This document shows, piece by piece, positions 1 to 11,900 of a stretch of 64,000 bases of DNA (position 1 is the stretch's first letter; the number at the start of each line of letters is the position of its first letter). The notes below the pieces were generated by a model. The model searched no databases and was not told where the DNA came from. It saw nothing but the letters and a program-made list of their open reading frames with translations. The stretch lies in NCBI RefSeq assembly GCF_947172395.1, contig NC_069104.1:11993355-12057354 (forward strand), written 5' to 3'. The position numbers and the translations under genes were made by a program. This DNA comes from Bicyclus anynana (lineage: Eukaryota; Arthropoda; Insecta; Lepidoptera; Nymphalidae).

Positions 1-401
1 GTTAAACTTAATTTATGATATTAATAAAAGACACCCGCGGTGTCACCCGAGTAGTTCCCGTTCCTGTGGTAATACGGGGATAAAATATAATGTATAAAAG
101 AAAATGTAGTCTGCAAAATTGTAAATTATTTTATTATATGTATATAAAATTACTTTGATTACATCAACTATAAAGCTTGCTAATGTAATCTAACACGCGA
201 TCCAGCTGCTAATATATTGCGAGTCATCGTAAACCGAACTTAATGTATTTGCTCACGTAATTTTTCAATACAGCCTTTTTCGCTTTTTGACGCTTTTTTG
301 CATTGACTGTAGTTTATCATAGAATTATTTACTTTTTAAGAAGTTGTTAGTTGTTGCTTCGAGGTTTTGTCACGATATGACTTACATTGTAATACAATGA
401 A

Positions 402-652
402 TAGCCGTAATAGCCCAATGGATGCGATTCCGGTGGGTGTGGGTTCGAATCCGGTCCGGGGCATGCACCTCCAACTTTTCAGTTATGTGCATTTTATGAA
501 TTTAAATATCACTGAGAATTTTCATAATTCTTTACGAGTGTGTAGTCTGCCAATCCACATTGGGCCAGCGTGGTGGACTATTGGCCTAACCTCTCTCATT
601 CTGAGAGGAGACTCCAGCTCAGCAGTGAGCCGAATATGGGTTGATAATGATG
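402..652 (+). mobile_element. SINE-A copy
   Basis: tRNA-like head with A-box-like TAGCCCAATGGAT and B-box GGTTCGAATCC, then the family body CATTGGGCCAGCGTGGTGGA and tail GGGTTGATAATGATG. An internal segment is missing. Confidence 0.8.
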
Positions 653-654
653 AT

Positions 655-1144
655 GTTAATTATGATGAATATAATGAAACAGAAGATCAACTAAAAGTTA
701 CACAATCGACATCTTCCACAATTCCTTCTATGTCTTTAAAAACAAGTTGCATGACCATTTTAAACTCCATAATAATTAAATTGTCTCTATTATTAGTAAG
801 ATTTAGTTTAATGTTAATGTTTTTTCTTAATATTTATTCTTTTTGTTTTGTATAATCTACCTACCTAGTAAATTAATTCAAAAATTGTATTTAATTAAGT
901 TAAGTTTTCTTCTTTATGCTATTGTTTTAAAATTGTATACTATTTTATTAATTTTAAATTAGGTAATAATTAATTTTGACATTTAATCCTTCCTATAAAT
1001 TTGACATATTATAATTAGTTAAGTGTTGACATATAATTATATAAATGTTATGTGCGCCTATTGTTTATATGCATATCAGAACTCTTTAATATGTGTTATC
1101 TTATGTTTTAACGTTTAATATGTGTATTGTTGGCGTGCTTTATA

Positions 1145-1179
<35 letters not shown>

Positions 1180-1190
1180 AAGTTATTGTA
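655..1190 (+). mobile_element. probable LINE 3' end with AAAT tail
   Basis: AT-rich stretch ending in about nine AAAT units (1145-1182), the kind of short tandem tail used by several insect LINEs. No reverse transcriptase motif is readable, so class is inferred. Confidence 0.4.
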
Positions 1191-1500
1191 AAACTTTAAT
1201 TGCAATTAGTCAATCACACATGTAAGACTAGCGGACTCTAGCGACTTTATACGCGTTTATAAAAAAAATATTTAATTTTAAAAATTTATTTACATGGATT
1301 TATAAAAAATTGGTAAATTTTAAAAATTTATTTACACGGATTTATAAAAAATTGTTTTTCATAAATTCCGCGGAGACTATGTGCATATTTCGAGATAAAA
1401 AGTAGCCTATATGTTGCCCCATAACCTCCTCTATCTTCCATTGAATGCACCACTTAAATTGGTTCAGCCGTTTCAGACATTTTTTGTTCTTTACAAAGTA

Positions 1501-1790
1501 GCTCTTGATTACAATCTCACTTGATGGTAAGTGATGATGCAGTCTAAGATGGAAGCGAGCTTACTTGTTAGGAGGAGGATGAAAATCCAAACTATTTTCG
1601 GTTTCTACACGGCATCGTAAAGGAACGTTAAATAGCTTGGCGAAACGCCTTTGCCGGTAGGGTGGTAAATAGCCTAAGCCGAAGCCAGATCTGTATTAAT
1701 TCAGAAAACCACAATCGGCCCAGCCGGGGATCAAATCCAGGACCTCCGTAAATCCATGGCGCATACAACTGCCCAACTGAGACCGTCAAA
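1501..1790 (-). mobile_element. SINE-B copy
   Basis: Reverse copy of the second tRNA-derived family: 3' part TTGATGGTAAGTGATGATGC, middle GCCGGTAGGGTGGTAA, B-box region GCCGGGGATCAAATCC. Confidence 0.8.
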
Positions 1791-2739
1791 TTGATCGTGT
1801 GAATAGATAAGCACTTGAAAAAACACAGTTATTTTCAAATCACATACAGACACTTCAATTAACTTATGTGTATTGATTTAAATTTTAAAAAAACTACATC
1901 AATTGAAAGAGTAAAGCTCGAGCACACACAATCAATCAATGGGCAGTGAACAAGTTGCCGGGGTCATTGACCCGCGAGAAAGCCACAACACTGAAGCCGC
2001 GCGCGTATGTTTTCAGATTTTTGCGAATGACATCTTATCCTTGTGCTAAAGTTTCTAAGGTCTCGTTCTAGATCTATAGATATAAAATATTAAATTAGCA
2101 TTTAAAATAAAATATTTGTTACTTGTATTACAAAACATGCGTCATTTAAAACTAAATTATAAATTAATTAATATCTATCTATCTGATACTTATACAAGAA
2201 GAAGATACTTAGAGAACTGTAACACAAAATGTGTAGTTTGAAAATTATTGTTGGAGGGCATTATATAATCGATACTGAAAATATATTTTTATTACATTTT
2301 TATTTTTATTATGTATATATTTTTTATTTTTTGTCTGTCTGTCTTTCTGTCGTATTTAAGTTGACCAGACATGACGTTAAAACTACTGAATGAGTTTCAA
2401 TGAAACTTGGCACGATTTGAGACCATAATACGTAGAAGGTTTTTGGATACTTTTTGTTGTATAATATTAAATCAGAAGAGAAACAGGGGTTGATAATTTG
2501 TATGGAAAGTCCTTCATTTATCAAGTACATTTGTAAAAAGGTAAAAGCTTTTTCTTCTAAAAAGTTTTCGTTTAATCTTCAGCATGCTAAATATGTGCCT
2601 ATTAGTCAGACAGTATTAGTATACTTATTGATTAAGTATACTCTTTATAATACCAGTATAAATTTAGATTATAAAAAGAAGGTATTTTTTATATAGGTAT
2701 TATTTTATGACAGTGACTGAATTAACTTTATTTCTTTGT

Positions 2740-3115
2740 TAAACAACGTTCTTACTGTCATGTTGTTTGTCGTGTTGTGATTTTGTGCAATAATGGTTTG
2801 GTTGCGTAATTGATCATAAATTGTTTAATGTGGGTATGCAAAAAAATTCAGGTTCGGAATGGTGTCTGTTAATGCATTCTAATAGAATCCTTTAAACTCA
2901 GTAGTGTGATTTTTAACTAGGGTATGCACTATAAGAAAAAAATTGGAAAATTCCTTGTAATAACTATGTAACATTATGTATGTCTGTGGTTCAAGATAGG
3001 TTTGTATTAAGTCCGTAGGATAGGCAGTGCATTTTTGGATGTATGAAGTGTACGCCACTGTTTAAACCTACACTCAGGGTCACAAGTCCTGGGACCTATG
3101 TTTTTGGTATGAAAT
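2740..3115 (+). repeat. dispersed repeat containing the hAT-like MITE
   Basis: GTTGTGATTTTGTGCAATAA to CCTACACTCAGGGTCACAAG is shared, without the MITE, with 33125-33320 and in part with 8575-8690, 23440-23530 and 35310-35400. Class unknown. Confidence 0.5.
2899..3060. mobile_element. hAT-like MITE with 8 bp target duplication
   Basis: Ends CAGTAGTGTG and GTACGCCACTG (inverted CAGTGGCGTAC). Flanks TTTAAACT and TTTAAACC differ by one base. A related repeat at 33285-33305 shows the uninterrupted sequence CTTAAACCTACACTC. Confidence 0.75.
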
Positions 3116-3528
3116 TGGTTTAAAATCACTGCCTTTTTGTAGTCCAGTAGACAACTAACTAATAACAATACTCTTTAAGTAATTCACACGCCAAAAGTTC
3201 TAGAACGTAACCTTATATATCTAAAAAGTGGTCTCACGTAGAACTTTCTAGACTCCATGTAGTTGTAACTAGAAATACAAGTGCGCGCTAGTCTGATCTG
3301 TGCGATATGCCTGGTACTTTCCCGACTACCGGCGTTTAGTTGTAATTAAAACAGTGAAATCCTGTGGGAAATTGTTTTTCTTTTTAAACCTTAGGACTTT
3401 GTATCTTACTATAACTACTACTACTGATTCTACACGGAAATTTCTATCTTCTACCTGAGATTTATGTATCTCATAATAGAAAACTAGAGAAAATGATATA
3501 TATTTCTTTTTGGAACTTTAAACATTGT

Positions 3529-3834
3529 GAGCCGTGGTAGCAAAGTGGTTATGACCTCTACCTCCGATTCCGGAGGGTGTGGGTTCGAATCCGGTCCGGG
3601 GCATGCACCTACAACTTTTCAGTTGTGTGCATTTTAAGAAATTAAATATAACATGTCTCAAACGGTGAAGGAAAACATCGTGAGGAAACCTGCATACCAG
3701 GTAATTTTCTTAATTCTCTGCGTGTGTGAAGTCTGCCGATCCGCATTAGGCCAGCGTGGTGGACTAAGGCCTAACCCCTCTCATTTTGAGAGGAGACTCG
3801 AGCTCAGCAGTGAGCCAAATATGGGTTGATAATG
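3529..3834 (+). mobile_element. SINE-A copy, near full length
   Basis: Complete order: GCCGTGGTAGCAAAGTGGTT head, GGTTCGAATCC B-box, ACCTGCATACCAG body, GAGCTCAGCAGTGAGCC, GGGTTGATAATGA tail. About 305 bp, a good reference copy for the family. Confidence 0.85.
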
Positions 3835-3869
3835 AAACATTTTCAATTAAGTATCTGCATAAGAAGTTT

Positions 3870-4560
3870 GACTCAATTGATCCAAAAAAGGTCTATATGT
3901 ATATTGTTTCGGTATATTGTTTCTTTATGTATATTGTTTAAATATATAAACAAAACATCCTTGACAAGATCAAATCGAGTCTGGACCCTTAAAGTGCCGC
4001 AACATTTCAGAGCTGCCTTTCGAGGAAGCTTTAAATTCGCGGCAACAAAGTGCTGGAATGATTTGCCTCCTCCTCTTCGTAATTTAAAAATATCCAAGAC
4101 CACTTTTAAAACCAAAATTCGAAAACATTATCTTTTAATTCAAAACATATAAGTAATGGGTCCTTTGTTTTGTTTAATTTATTATAATATTTATTTACCA
4201 AATTATTATGTTATCATTTATTTATTGTATTATTATTTATAATTGGCTTATTTTTACCACTTGTTTCTACTAGTAATATTTTTGTATTTAATTTACGTAT
4301 CTGTCTTCTTTTAATATTTGTCGATGTTTGTTAGAGGCGCTCCGCACGTCTCGATACCGTCCAAACGTCACCTTAATGGCTCCACGGAAGATCAGCGCGG
4401 TATCCTTACGGACACTGCAATATGCTGAGTGGTGACCCTTTTAGGATCACATCATGCAAGTTGCAATGTATTTTAATTTATTGTTTTTTTTTTCTCTCTT
4501 TTCTTTGTATGATGTGTATTCTAAATAAACTTTTCTTTCTTTCTTTCTTTCTTTCTTTCT
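3870..4560 (+). pseudogene. truncated LINE 3' end (reverse transcriptase C-terminus)
   Basis: The peptide VPQHFRAAFRGSFKFAATKC followed by WNDLPPPLRNL is the conserved C-terminal block of CR1/Jockey-like non-LTR retrotransposon proteins. A stop and 3' UTR follow, ending in a TTTC tandem tail at 4531-4560. The element is 5' truncated and inactive. Confidence 0.75.
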
Positions 4561-5032
4561 ATATTATTCATGTCTGTAAGTTTCATCATTTCACCATAAC
4601 TTTTAAATGGCTGAACAGATTAGTACCTATTGGGATGGAATATACTTGAATGTGACTATAATTTTGTTTTAAAAAAGTAATATATTTTAATCATATTAAA
4701 TTAAGTAAATTACAAAATTTCACATTTTTAGAAAACTAATTTTATGATTCCACAAGCGCGTTGAAGTCTAATATATTGAAGAATAAGGGCCGGTCAATGG
4801 AAACAATTTCACCCATTTCTTTGATTTAATCGAAGTTAATTAATTTTGTTGGTTCAGTCAACAGAGTTTGAAGTTACTTCTTTGGTATATACAGCAAAAA
4901 CGCTCTGTTATTGTGATGCAATAAAAGTTAGTTAACGTGTGAACTGTTGATCTTTGTAGTATAAGATGTAAGAACCTTGGGAAATTACTTGGGAAATAAC
5001 TATTAGTATTAATGACATTGATTGATTCATCA

Positions 5033-5335
5033 TTAACATCCCATATTCGGCTCACTGTTGAGCACGAGTCATCTCTCAGAATGAGCGTGGTTTGGCTAAT
5101 CTAGTCTTGTTCACCACGCTGGCCCTATGCGGATTGGAAGATTTCACACATGTAGAGAATTAAGAAAATTCTCAGGTACCTATGCCGGTTTCCTCACGAT
5201 GTTTTTCCTTCACCGTTTGAAACACGTGATACACATAACTGAAAAGTTGGAGGTGCATGCCCCGGATTCAAACCTATATGCCCTCCGAATCAAAGGCAGA
5301 GGTAATTTCCTCTAGGTTATCACGTCTCTACTAAA
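5033..5335 (-). mobile_element. SINE-A copy
   Basis: Reverse orientation: tail complement CCCATATTCGGCTCACTG at the left, head complement CTAGGTTATCACGTCTC at the right. The B-box is degraded. Confidence 0.8.
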
Positions 5336-5387
5336 TTAGGCAATATGCGCGTGGTATGTGCGGTAGATTTGCAAAACTTTTTTTCTT

Positions 5388-5650
5388 CTTGGGTTCGATC
5401 CCCGGCTGGGCCGATTGAAGTTTCCTTAATTGGTCCAGGTCTGGCTGGTGGGAGGCTTCGGCCGTGGCTAGTTATCATCCTACCGGCAAAGACGTAACAT
5501 TCCGGTGCGATCTCGTGTAGAAACCGAAATGTGTGTAGATTTTCATCTTTCTGTTAACAAGCTAACCCGCTTCCGTCTTAGATTGCATCATCACTTACCA
5601 TCAGGTGCGATAGTAGTCAGGGGCTAACTTGTAAAGTATAAAAATATAAT
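5388..5650 (+). mobile_element. SINE-B copy, 5' truncated
   Basis: Begins at the B-box GGGTTCGATCCCCGGCTGGG and runs to CTAACTTGTAAAGTATAAAA. Confidence 0.8.
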
Positions 5651-6027
5651 TCGGGATTACATACGTATAGGATTCTGGGATTCTGAAGATAGCTTTGTGT
5701 TTGTAATTGTGTTATTTTACCAAGGGCGAGTGACTACAGTAAACTGATTATCTAAATATAAATTATCTGGTTGAAATCTAGTTTATAGTTACAGCCGTGT
5801 ACAGAGTTAAAGTAGTAAATAAATAAAGGAGTATTTTTGACTGATTGATCGCTTACAAATAAATATCTTGCCCTGTGTTTAACTATGGCATAAAGGAAGG
5901 AGTATTTTTGGCTGATTGATTGATCATTGTACGAATACCTTACAAGTTTAACTAGGAGATTAAATAAAAGAGACTGATCGATCGTTTGGTATATCTTGTG
6001 TTGATCGTTTGGTTTGTCGTTATCGTG

Positions 6028-6165
6028 ATGCAACTTGCGTCGGTTGTCGTCGATCGTCGTCCGGCGCCGGCCGCGGCCGGTGTCGTGTCGGGAACTTTCG
6101 TTTTCGGCGCGGCGGCGATTTCTCTGCTTAGCTCATCGGGTAACGGTGCGCGGGAGTGGCGGCGC
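6028..6165 (+). other. CpG-rich patch; possible first exon or promoter
   Basis: Sharp GC rise in AT-rich DNA. An ATG at 6028 opens a frame with an Ala/Val-rich hydrophobic stretch and reaches a possible GTAACG donor at about 6140 in phase 1, which is the phase the first visible masquerade exon needs. The donor is weak and no family signature is present, so this is only a candidate. Confidence 0.2.
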
Positions 6166-6975
6166 AACTTGGAAACTTATAGCGATTTTTACTCGATTGT
6201 CAATGAATGGTCTTTGAATGTATGTATACTCATGTAAATATTATGTTTGAATATATACCTATAACTGTTGTCTAATACACTATTTACTCGCAAATAAGTT
6301 GATTGTAAGTTTTGAAAACGAAACAATTTTTTCCATTATTTATTAGATTTTTTCTAGACCAATGGAAGTCAATTTAAAGTTTTGATTGTCCTACGAATAT
6401 TAAAAAAACAATGATTGGTAGTTTTTTTTTAACATTATTAGTTTATTTTAACGGCTCACTAATGTGCTTGTAAACTATTTATTTTAATAAAACTTTGAAC
6501 TTTACTTTCAAATATTTTTGTAATAATTCTAAATGCAGATTTACTTGTTGTTAATGTTAAATTGTTAATAAATTTTTGTTTTCAATTAATAAAAACAGTT
6601 ATGTTTCTTGATAAAAGAAATTCGACAAAAAAAACTGCTTTAAATTCGTATTTGGCTTTTCTTTTGAGACATGAAAATATAAAAGGCTTACGAGTAAAAC
6701 GTAAGACATAACTTTATCAATCTGATGTAAACTAAGCAACATATCTTTCTACGACATGCGATTTTATGAATGGACGCACCAACGTAAACCCATAACCGGA
6801 CCCTGGTGATTCACCCTACGTTACGAGTTAACAGTTAATATCATTAGCATAATACCACACTTATATGACGGCGACCTAGATAACCGAGATACGGTTATCT
6901 TATAATGCTAAGGAATTCGGTTAAAACTATTTTACGAATTTAGAAAAACTTATCCGATTTCGTAATATCTTCTTC

Positions 6976-7225
6976 TTATCAACCCATATTCAGCTCACTG
7001 CTGAGCTCCAGTCTCATCTCAGAATGAGAGAGGTTAGGCCAATGGTCCACCAGGCTGGCCCAATGCGGATTGGCAGACTTCACACACGCAGAGAATTAAG
7101 ACAACTCTCTGGTATGCAGGTTTCCTCACGATGTTTTCCTTCACTGTTTGAGACATGTGAGTACATTCTGAGAAGAGACTCGAGCTCAGCAGTGAGCCGA
7201 ATATGGGTTGATAATGATGACTATT
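6976..7225. mobile_element. SINE-A chimera, two halves in opposite orientation
   Basis: The left part is a minus-strand SINE-A (from ATCAACCCATATTCAGCTC) that stops in the middle at TTTGAGACATGTGA and switches directly to a plus-strand tail ending GGGTTGATAATGATG. The result is a foldback structure. Confidence 0.75.
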
Positions 7226-7234
7226 TTTTCGTAT

Positions 7235-7425
7235 TTCCGATAGCAAACCCTTTCATTCGATATCCATATCATGGGGATGGATTTCAAACAGTCAGTCCGC
7301 CATCTTGGGGAGGCCGCTATATTGGATTTGTAATGACGTTTCTTAGCGAGTCATGTATTGTCATCAGAACTCAGAGCGTGTGCAAAATTTTATCCTAATC
7401 GAAGACCGGGAAGTGGGTCAAATTA
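7235..7425 (+). repeat. dispersed repeat, inverse copy at 57010-57180
   Basis: CGCCATCTTGGGGAGGCCGC, TTGGATTTGTAATGACGTTT and GAACTCAGAGCGTGTGCAAA recur in reverse at 57030-57150. Class unknown. Confidence 0.55.
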
Positions 7426-7780
7426 AGATTCCAAGATTTGATTTTCTTACATACATAGTAACCAGTGAAGCTAATATAAGCGTATTAAAAAAAGGTATTA
7501 ATCAGGAAAGCTATCGCTCATAATTTGGGCCACAGAATATTTTCCTTTCATTAGCCTCCGACCACAACTGTGTCGTTGGGAGCATCTAACGGTCGGGAGC
7601 GGAATGTTGTGCTGCAGGTTCAGACGATGGGCGGTATGTCTTGGACGATAAGGTCGAGAATCGGATGACCATGACCATGCGGTTAGTGCAGGCTTTAGGG
7701 GTTAAGGCCGCGCCATTGTTATATGATTGTATGATGAACTTGATTATTATAGCATGAGTTGTATTTACACTGTATGATTT

Positions 7781-8010
7781 TTTTTTATTCTTGACAAGTA
7801 AGCCTTCGCTTACAATCTCACCTAATGGTAAGTGATGATGCAATCTAAGATGGAAGCGGACTAACTTGTTAGGAGGATGATGAAAATCCACAAACCTTTC
7901 GGTTACTACACGACATCGTACGGAACCGCTTGGCAGTGCGTCTTTTGTTTTTTTTGGTAGGGTGGTAACTAGCCACAACCGAAGCCTCCCACTAGATATT
8001 GGTTAGACTG
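7781..8010 (-). mobile_element. SINE-B copy, head missing
   Basis: Reverse orientation, starting at an A-tail complement (poly-T) and ending at GAAGCCTCCCACTAG; no B-box. Confidence 0.75.
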
Positions 8011-8302
8011 TGTTTTCTGCTCTTTAGGTTCTCGGTTCAGTAGTGTTTTTATTTATAAGTAATAGCGGTTATGTAAATAATTTATATGTAATTATTGTCT
8101 AACGTTTTGTATTAAAAATCAACTTTCGAATCAAGTTTCAACTGCCCCTGACTTTTCTATTTACGAAGTCTTTCGCGTGGTAACCAATTTTGTCTATTTA
8201 TACAATTAATCAAACAAATATCTAAATTATTATCTGTTAGTATAGCTAAAATTCGAAATTGCCTAGAGAATGATGAATGAATGATGAACGAATGAATGTC
8301 GA

Positions 8303-8385
8303 AGAGACATGATAGCCCAGTGGATATGACCTTTGCCTTCGAATTCAGAAGGTGTAGTTTCGAATCCGGTCAGAGGCATATGCAC
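8303..8385 (+). mobile_element. SINE-A head fragment
   Basis: Only the tRNA-like part remains: GATAGCCCAGTGGATATGAC and a B-box in TTTCGAATCCGG; the body is absent. Confidence 0.65.
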
Positions 8386-8455
8386 GGTGACTATGCTAAG
8401 GAACACTAAAACCAGGAATATTAATTAACTAAAAATATTTTTAACTAAATAATTA

Positions 8456-8572
8456 AACCGACTTCAAAGAATATCATTTCTATTGATCGGTCTGAAGACG
8501 GTGCCAATGAAACAAAATGATCTATATAAGCCTATTTGGCATAACACCGTCATCAAATCGATCAATAGAACA
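8456..8572. mobile_element. AACCGACTTC element remnant
   Basis: AACCGACTTCAAAG with the inner foldback GATCGGTCTGAAGACGGTG and CACCGTCATCAAATCGATC; right end lost. Confidence 0.5.
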
Positions 8573-8766
8573 TTAAACCCACACAAGGTCACAAGTCCTG
8601 GTACCTAAACGAGATGTTTCCTCTACTACAAAATAATGGTACAATCTCTGTCGCTGCTCAATATAATTATAGCCTATCGATGCAGAGGGAAAATCAAATA
8701 CAATAAGACATGAAATCTTTCTGCGTTCCAATTTAGTCTGACAAACTTGTCTGGTATCCATTCCAG

Positions 8767-8916
8767 GTCTGTTAGACACGCTGGACACGCAAGTGGACGC
8801 CAAGAACTGTCCGGGCGTGTGCATGCACGCGTTGGCCTCGCTCATCTGCTCCAACGTGCTGGACGAGGTGGAGTGCCCCAACCCGTCCATGAAGTGCTGC
8901 GTCGACGAACCGTTGG
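8767..8916 (+). CDS. mas: mas exon a: clip domain 1
   Basis: Acceptor TTCCAG before it and GTATGT donor after it; enters and leaves in phase 1. Encodes residues 1-49 of the visible part, with clip 1 from CPGVC through CC near the end (six cysteines). This is the most 5' exon I can recognise. The preceding exon must supply one base of a Gly or similar codon. Confidence 0.9.
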
Positions 8917-11900
8917 GTATGTAATATTTATAGCTAAACGACGAGCGAAGCAAGGGATGTAATGTTAGTATTCTTTGCTTGCCAGTTTTTGCTTAGTAAT
9001 TTAAAATATAGTTTCTTAGCAGCAAAGCCACGAGAGAAACAAAGGATTCCATGTTCGCATCCTTTCTTTGATCGGTTTTGATTAATACTTTAAAATTCAA
9101 AATAGTCTAGCCGCAGTGTAGCGACGAGCGAAGCAAGGGATTTAATGTTAAAATCCTTTGCTTATTCGTTTTCATTTTTTGGTTAAAACAAACACTTTTG
9201 AAATGTCAAAATTGTTTGTTGGTAAAGATCAAGTCAATTCTCTATGTTTATGACAGACCATCGTCTGTGTCTATAAACTGAAGGAGCGTGCAATTCTTGG
9301 CATTGCTGACGTTTCTTCAGTTTTACATACCTATGCGTCTGTCAATCGCTTACGTCTGTTCTCTAGATATGCCTTACCACTACACACTTGTTCTTTCTTC
9401 TTGCCTTTGTTTTTTCTCTTCTCTTTCGAAATCCTTACCCAAATCTAGCACTCATCCCCCAGTAACACTGGAATAATGAGATAATCATCTAAATGATATC
9501 AAAACTAATGATTGGTTGCAGGCAACGATACGGTAACGACCCGCAAGCCGTTCACGACGCGCTACACCACCACGGAGGCGTACGACGAGGAGAGCACGAC
9601 GCGCGCCGACAAATACAAAGACAGTGGTAATTATTAGGTACACCCTATTAACTATTAGGACACACACTCAATAGTTGACTGGTTACAAAGGGTTTAAAGA
9701 TATATCAATGGTGATGTATTACTAACAGCAATAAACTTTGCAATACTCGTCTGATGGCTCAATATCGAATTGAAACCGTATATATTTAATTTCCGCCAAA
9801 AACCAATGATTCCCTGTTTAGCGCATCTATTTGACTAAAAACTTTGTTCGTTATCAACCCATATTAGGCTCACTGTTGTGCTCGAGTCTCTTCTCAGTAT
9901 GAGAGGGGTTAGACCAATAGACCACCACGCTGGCCCAATGCGGATTGGCAGACTTCACACACTCAGATAATTAAGAAAATTCTCAGGTATGCAGGTTTCC
10001 TCACGATGTTTTCCTTCACCGTTTGAGACACGTGATATTTAATTTCTTAAAATGCACACAACTGAAAAGTTGGAGGTGCATGCTCCAGGCCGGATTTGAA
10101 CCCACATCCTCCGGAATCGGAGGCAGAGGTCATATCCACTGGGCACGGCTCTTAAAAACTTTGTAGATTACTCGTAACATCTGTTTCTATTAAGAGAAAT
10201 TAATTTTTACAGGTAACATAGCCTGTCCGGGTGTATGTGTTGAATCTCGCCTGACGCAGTACTGCGAGGCGTACCTGACGTCCGGCGAGCTGTGTGTGTC
10301 CGGGCGCCTGTGCTGCGTGTCCAAGGACGGCTATGGCGACCGGCGGCCGCCGGACCTGGTCGTTCCTAATGAGAAGAAACACGTCACTAGGCGTCCGCCG
10401 TCCACTGCGGTAAGAGTTATTCGTACACGTGCTCTACAAGGCACGGGGATTATCGACTACCTCTCTGGCGCAGTTAGTAGTGCTGTGGTTCTCAACAGAA
10501 AGGTCCTGGATTAAATTCCCAGCTTGTTCCGTTTAGAATTTTATATTTTCTAAATTGGCTCAGGTCTGGTCTGGGGGTAGGCATCTGCCGTGGTTATCAA
10601 CCAACGAGCAAAGACGTACAGCCAAGCGTATCAGCGTTCTGGTATGATGCCGCGTAGAAACCGTCAGCGGTATCGTTAGAATATTATTGTACGTCTTCTA
10701 AGTAAGCCTGCTTCCATCTTAACGTCAGGTGAGATCGCAGTCAAGGTGTAGTTTTATTACATTAAAAAATTGTAACAATTGCCAAGTTCTAAACTCCAGG
10801 TTGAAGGACGTACAAAAAAAATTATGGAAGAACAAAAAGAGCAATATACCATAATGTCAATCCCACGACTCCTACCGAAGTCTCTTCGTGATCTGAAACC
10901 AGCCTACGGTCAGCTTAAGTGGCATTTGTTATTGAAAAATTCTTACATCTTTCTTTTAATGGAAACGCGTGGCATCACATCGTGTTATAGGTTTTCTTTT
11001 TCTCTTTTTTTACTTTTTCCTCTCTTCCCTGGTCAGCATACGCGCAATCAGGATTTCAGTCAAGAACTAACCTGTCATTGAATAAAAAAAGCAAAGGTTG
11101 CACGCGTTCTCTTATTTGTCAATTACCACAAGGCCCATAACAGTGTTATCTGGTTCCAGCTAACAACAACCCCAGCGCCCAAGCAGAAGCCAGGTCACAA
11201 GTGTCGCGGCGACTGCATCAGCGGGCTGTTCGCGCTGCTGTGCGACCACGTGGACGAGGACGCTAGCTGCCCCGCCGACGGCACCTGCTGCCTCACCGAG
11301 CAGAGCACCGAGCCCGCCACGCGCCGCCCGACCACCACGCCGAGACCCACCACGCCGGTAACTGCCTCTATTCTCTTAATCTTTAATCGTACCTTAATCA
11401 CATGGGCTAGTTAAGACAACAACGTCACGTTAGAACCAAGATTCAGAGAAAGAAGACAAGATAAAACTGCGAAAATTATTATTGGGAAATATTTCGCAAG
11501 ATTATCTCTTGATTTCCATACCAATATGTAAAGCAATAGCTATTGCCTATTATTTCGATAAAACCTTTTGCAACGAAATAGCTGCTTTCACCAAACATTT
11601 AATAGGACCTCTCAGATGTCCCATGGACATGAGATCCATGGGATCCCTATGAAGTTGTAGGAGAAAGAACGTAAAATTGAATATGCGATTATTGAAGTGG
11701 ACCCTGACACTAACTAAATTTTGTAAAGGATTGACTTCAATCACATAATAACACACAGGGTGGTAGACGTAATTAAAAGCAATTCAATTTGACCTCTTTT
11801 AAAAAATCCAAGTAGTATGTACAAGCGCCAAGACAAGACAGCTCACAATGCCAAGTTGACCATACTTATCATAATATAATTAAAAATTTGCATTTGTGCT

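Larger units (their letters stand above)
1..8766. other. repeat-rich upstream region; no recognised exon
   Basis: Holds SINE-A, SINE-B, LINE, Helitron-like and hAT-like fragments listed separately, joined by AT-rich DNA. The N-terminal exons of the masquerade gene should lie here or upstream, but no clip-like or signal-peptide exon could be proved. A CpG-rich patch at 6040-6165 is the only non-repeat candidate. Confidence 0.6.

Noticed and set aside
367..855. 162-codon open frame
   Set aside because: Runs through a SINE-A copy and AT-rich flank; the sequence is shared with other SINE copies in all frames.
3540..3610. tRNA gene suggested by A-box and B-box
   Set aside because: The same sequence heads some fifteen SINE-A copies and does not fold into a full cloverleaf with a plausible anticodon arm; no true tRNA gene was found in the window.
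7024..7398. 124-codon open frame
   Set aside because: Translation of the chimeric SINE-A followed by a dispersed repeat.
10296..10514. Separate small gene with GYGDRRPPD
   Set aside because: This is mas exon c continuing into the intron and a SINE-B copy.
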